Assembly (NCBI GenBank): GCA_014730345.1
Contig: WJIJ01000093.1
Span: forward strand, 1 to 51,711
Length of the DNA stretch: 51,711 nucleotides
Direction of reading: 5' to 3'
Source of the DNA: Candidatus Zixiibacteriota bacterium
GTDB lineage: Bacteria; Zixibacteria; MSB-5A5; UM-FILTER-46-8
In this document: positions 50,892 through 51,711 of the stretch, in pieces
How the letters are laid out: the number at the start of each line of letters is the position of its first letter
Numbering within the stretch: position 1 is the first letter of the stretch
Notes under the pieces: model-generated
Database searches by the model: none
Told to the model about the DNA's origin: nothing
Seen by the model: only the letters and a program-made list of their open reading frames with translations
Translations under genes and position numbers: made by a program

Positions 50892-51711
50892 TGAGAATAT
50901 TTATAATTATGATGATATTGCTGGGGAGCGCGAACTATGCCGATGCCCAGAAACAGAGGATAACATTCAACGATCTTTACGCATATCCCATGGTCGGTGA
51001 TATCCAGCTATCCCCCGATGGTAAAAACATCATCTATATGCTGACCGAATACGATACCGCCGATGGCAGTTCATCATCGGCGTTATGGATGATTGACTCA
51101 AAAGGCGGAGAACCTGAAAAGATTATAGAAGATACCATGGGCGTCTCCCATCCGCGATGGTCTCCCGACGGCAAAGATATCGCCTATATCTCCAGGCGGG
51201 ATGAAAAATCACAGGTGATTGTCAGGAACATCAAGAGCGGAAAGAGCAGGCAGGCCACTTCTATCTCTACTGGAGCATCGGGTGTGGAGTGGTCTCCTGA
51301 TGCGGAAAAGCTCATTTTTGTATCAAGGGTATTCCCCGACTGCGAAAGCGACAGTTGCAACAGGAAACGGCAGGAGCAACTCGATAACCGGAAGAGTTCG
51401 GGAAAGTTATATTCCGACCTGCCGGTCCGCCATTACAATCACTGGGTAGGAGAAAAGACCAGCCGGCTATTTATCCATGACCTGGAAAATGATACTGTTT
51501 ACAGTATAACTCCGGGCGACTACAGAGTTCCGCCGATAGCGCTCGCGGGCGGAGGTTCATATAAATTCTCCCCTGATGGTGATGAGATATGTTTTGTTAT
51601 GAACACTGACTCATCTCTGGAACTTTCAACTAACAACGATTTGTTCATAGTCTCCGCTGAGGGCGGTACATACACGCGAATCACCGGTAATCCGGCCAAT
51701 GATGCCGCGCC
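50891..51711 (+). CDS. S9-family prolyl oligopeptidase-like peptidase, N-terminal part (cut by window end)
   Basis: The first 273 residues are present and the reading frame is open at the window end. A signal peptide covers about 1-20 (ending YADAQ). A seven-bladed beta-propeller of WD40-like PD40 repeats begins: LSPDGKNIIYML, WSPDGKDIAYIS, WSPDAEKLIFVS and FSPDGDEICFVM, spaced about 40-90 residues apart. This is the N-terminal gating domain of DPP-IV/acylaminoacyl-peptidase-like exported peptidases. The catalytic Ser/Asp/His domain would lie beyond the window. GAGGTGG precedes the ATG. Confidence 0.85.
   Translation, partial: MRIFIIMMILLGSANYADAQKQRITFNDLYAYPMVGDIQLSPDGKNIIYMLTEYDTADGSSSSALWMIDSKGGEPEKIIEDTMGVSHPRWSPDGKDIAYISRRDEKSQVIVRNIKSGKSRQATSISTGASGVEWSPDAEKLIFVSRVFPDCESDSCNRKRQEQLDNRKSSGKLYSDLPVRHYNHWVGEKTSRLFIHDLENDTVYSITPGDYRVPPIALAGGGSYKFSPDGDEICFVMNTDSSLELSTNNDLFIVSAEGGTYTRITGNPANDAA

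Overview
The window looks like part of the chromosome of an uncultured anaerobic sulfate/sulfite-reducing bacterium of the FCB (Fibrobacteres-Chlorobi-Bacteroidetes) side of the tree, possibly Zixibacteria or a related candidate phylum. The evidence for FCB is a C-terminal secretion/sorting-type domain on a large exported M14 peptidase, a DUF3078-type beta-barrel protein, a PEGA/DUF5683 protein and FnIII lipoproteins. The phylum is an inference; the sulfate-reduction genes are read directly from sequence motifs.

Layout. (1) 1-364: palindromic dispersed repeats. (2) 365-7613, minus strand: a PrsK/PrsR-type histidine kinase and sigma-54 regulator, a membrane protein, a five-FnIII lipoprotein and a PEGA protein. 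(3) 8007-8912: a DUF3078 barrel. (4) 9327-13128: a four-gene operon encoding HdrC-like, HdrB-like, FrdB-like and FrdA-like subunits. (5) 13191-13565: a palindrome-rich gap. (6) 13566-16520, minus strand: the M14 carboxypeptidase. (7) 17068-41485: a nearly continuous 24-kb sulfate-reduction island: qmoAB; sat-aprB-aprA; a zinc-ribbon gene and a YkgJ-family gene; dsrA-dsrB-dsrD-dsrN; a ferritin-like gene; dsrL; dsrC; an RsbRD-like gene; dsrM-K-J-O-P; a CoA-disulfide/persulfide reductase fused to rhodanese; and hemA. (8) 41568-51711: general genes: a small secreted protein, tRNA-Gln, prs, rplY, an rmlA-C-B-D dTDP-sugar operon, an Omp85 protein with a polymer-forming domain, class I fructose-bisphosphate aldolase, an Smr protein and an S9 peptidase cut by the window end.

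How the genes work together. Sat activates sulfate to APS and AprBA reduces APS to sulfite with electrons from the Qmo complex. DsrAB, stimulated by DsrD, reduces sulfite onto DsrC, and DsrMKJOP reduces the DsrC trisulfide at the membrane. DsrL (an NAD(P)H-linked iron-sulfur flavoprotein) sits in the same operon as DsrD. qmoC is not in the window; the only HdrB/HdrC-like genes are in the FrdAB-like operon upstream.

The main find is regulatory. The leaders of the hdrCB-frdBA-like operon, qmoAB and sat-aprBA all carry operators close to TTGTGAA-N4-TTCACAA, and at qmo and sat the operator lies just downstream of the -10 box. This matches the Rex consensus and also a CRP/FNR (HcpR-like) consensus. 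It suggests that the Hdr/Frd hybrid complex is expressed together with the front half of the sulfate-reduction pathway under redox control.
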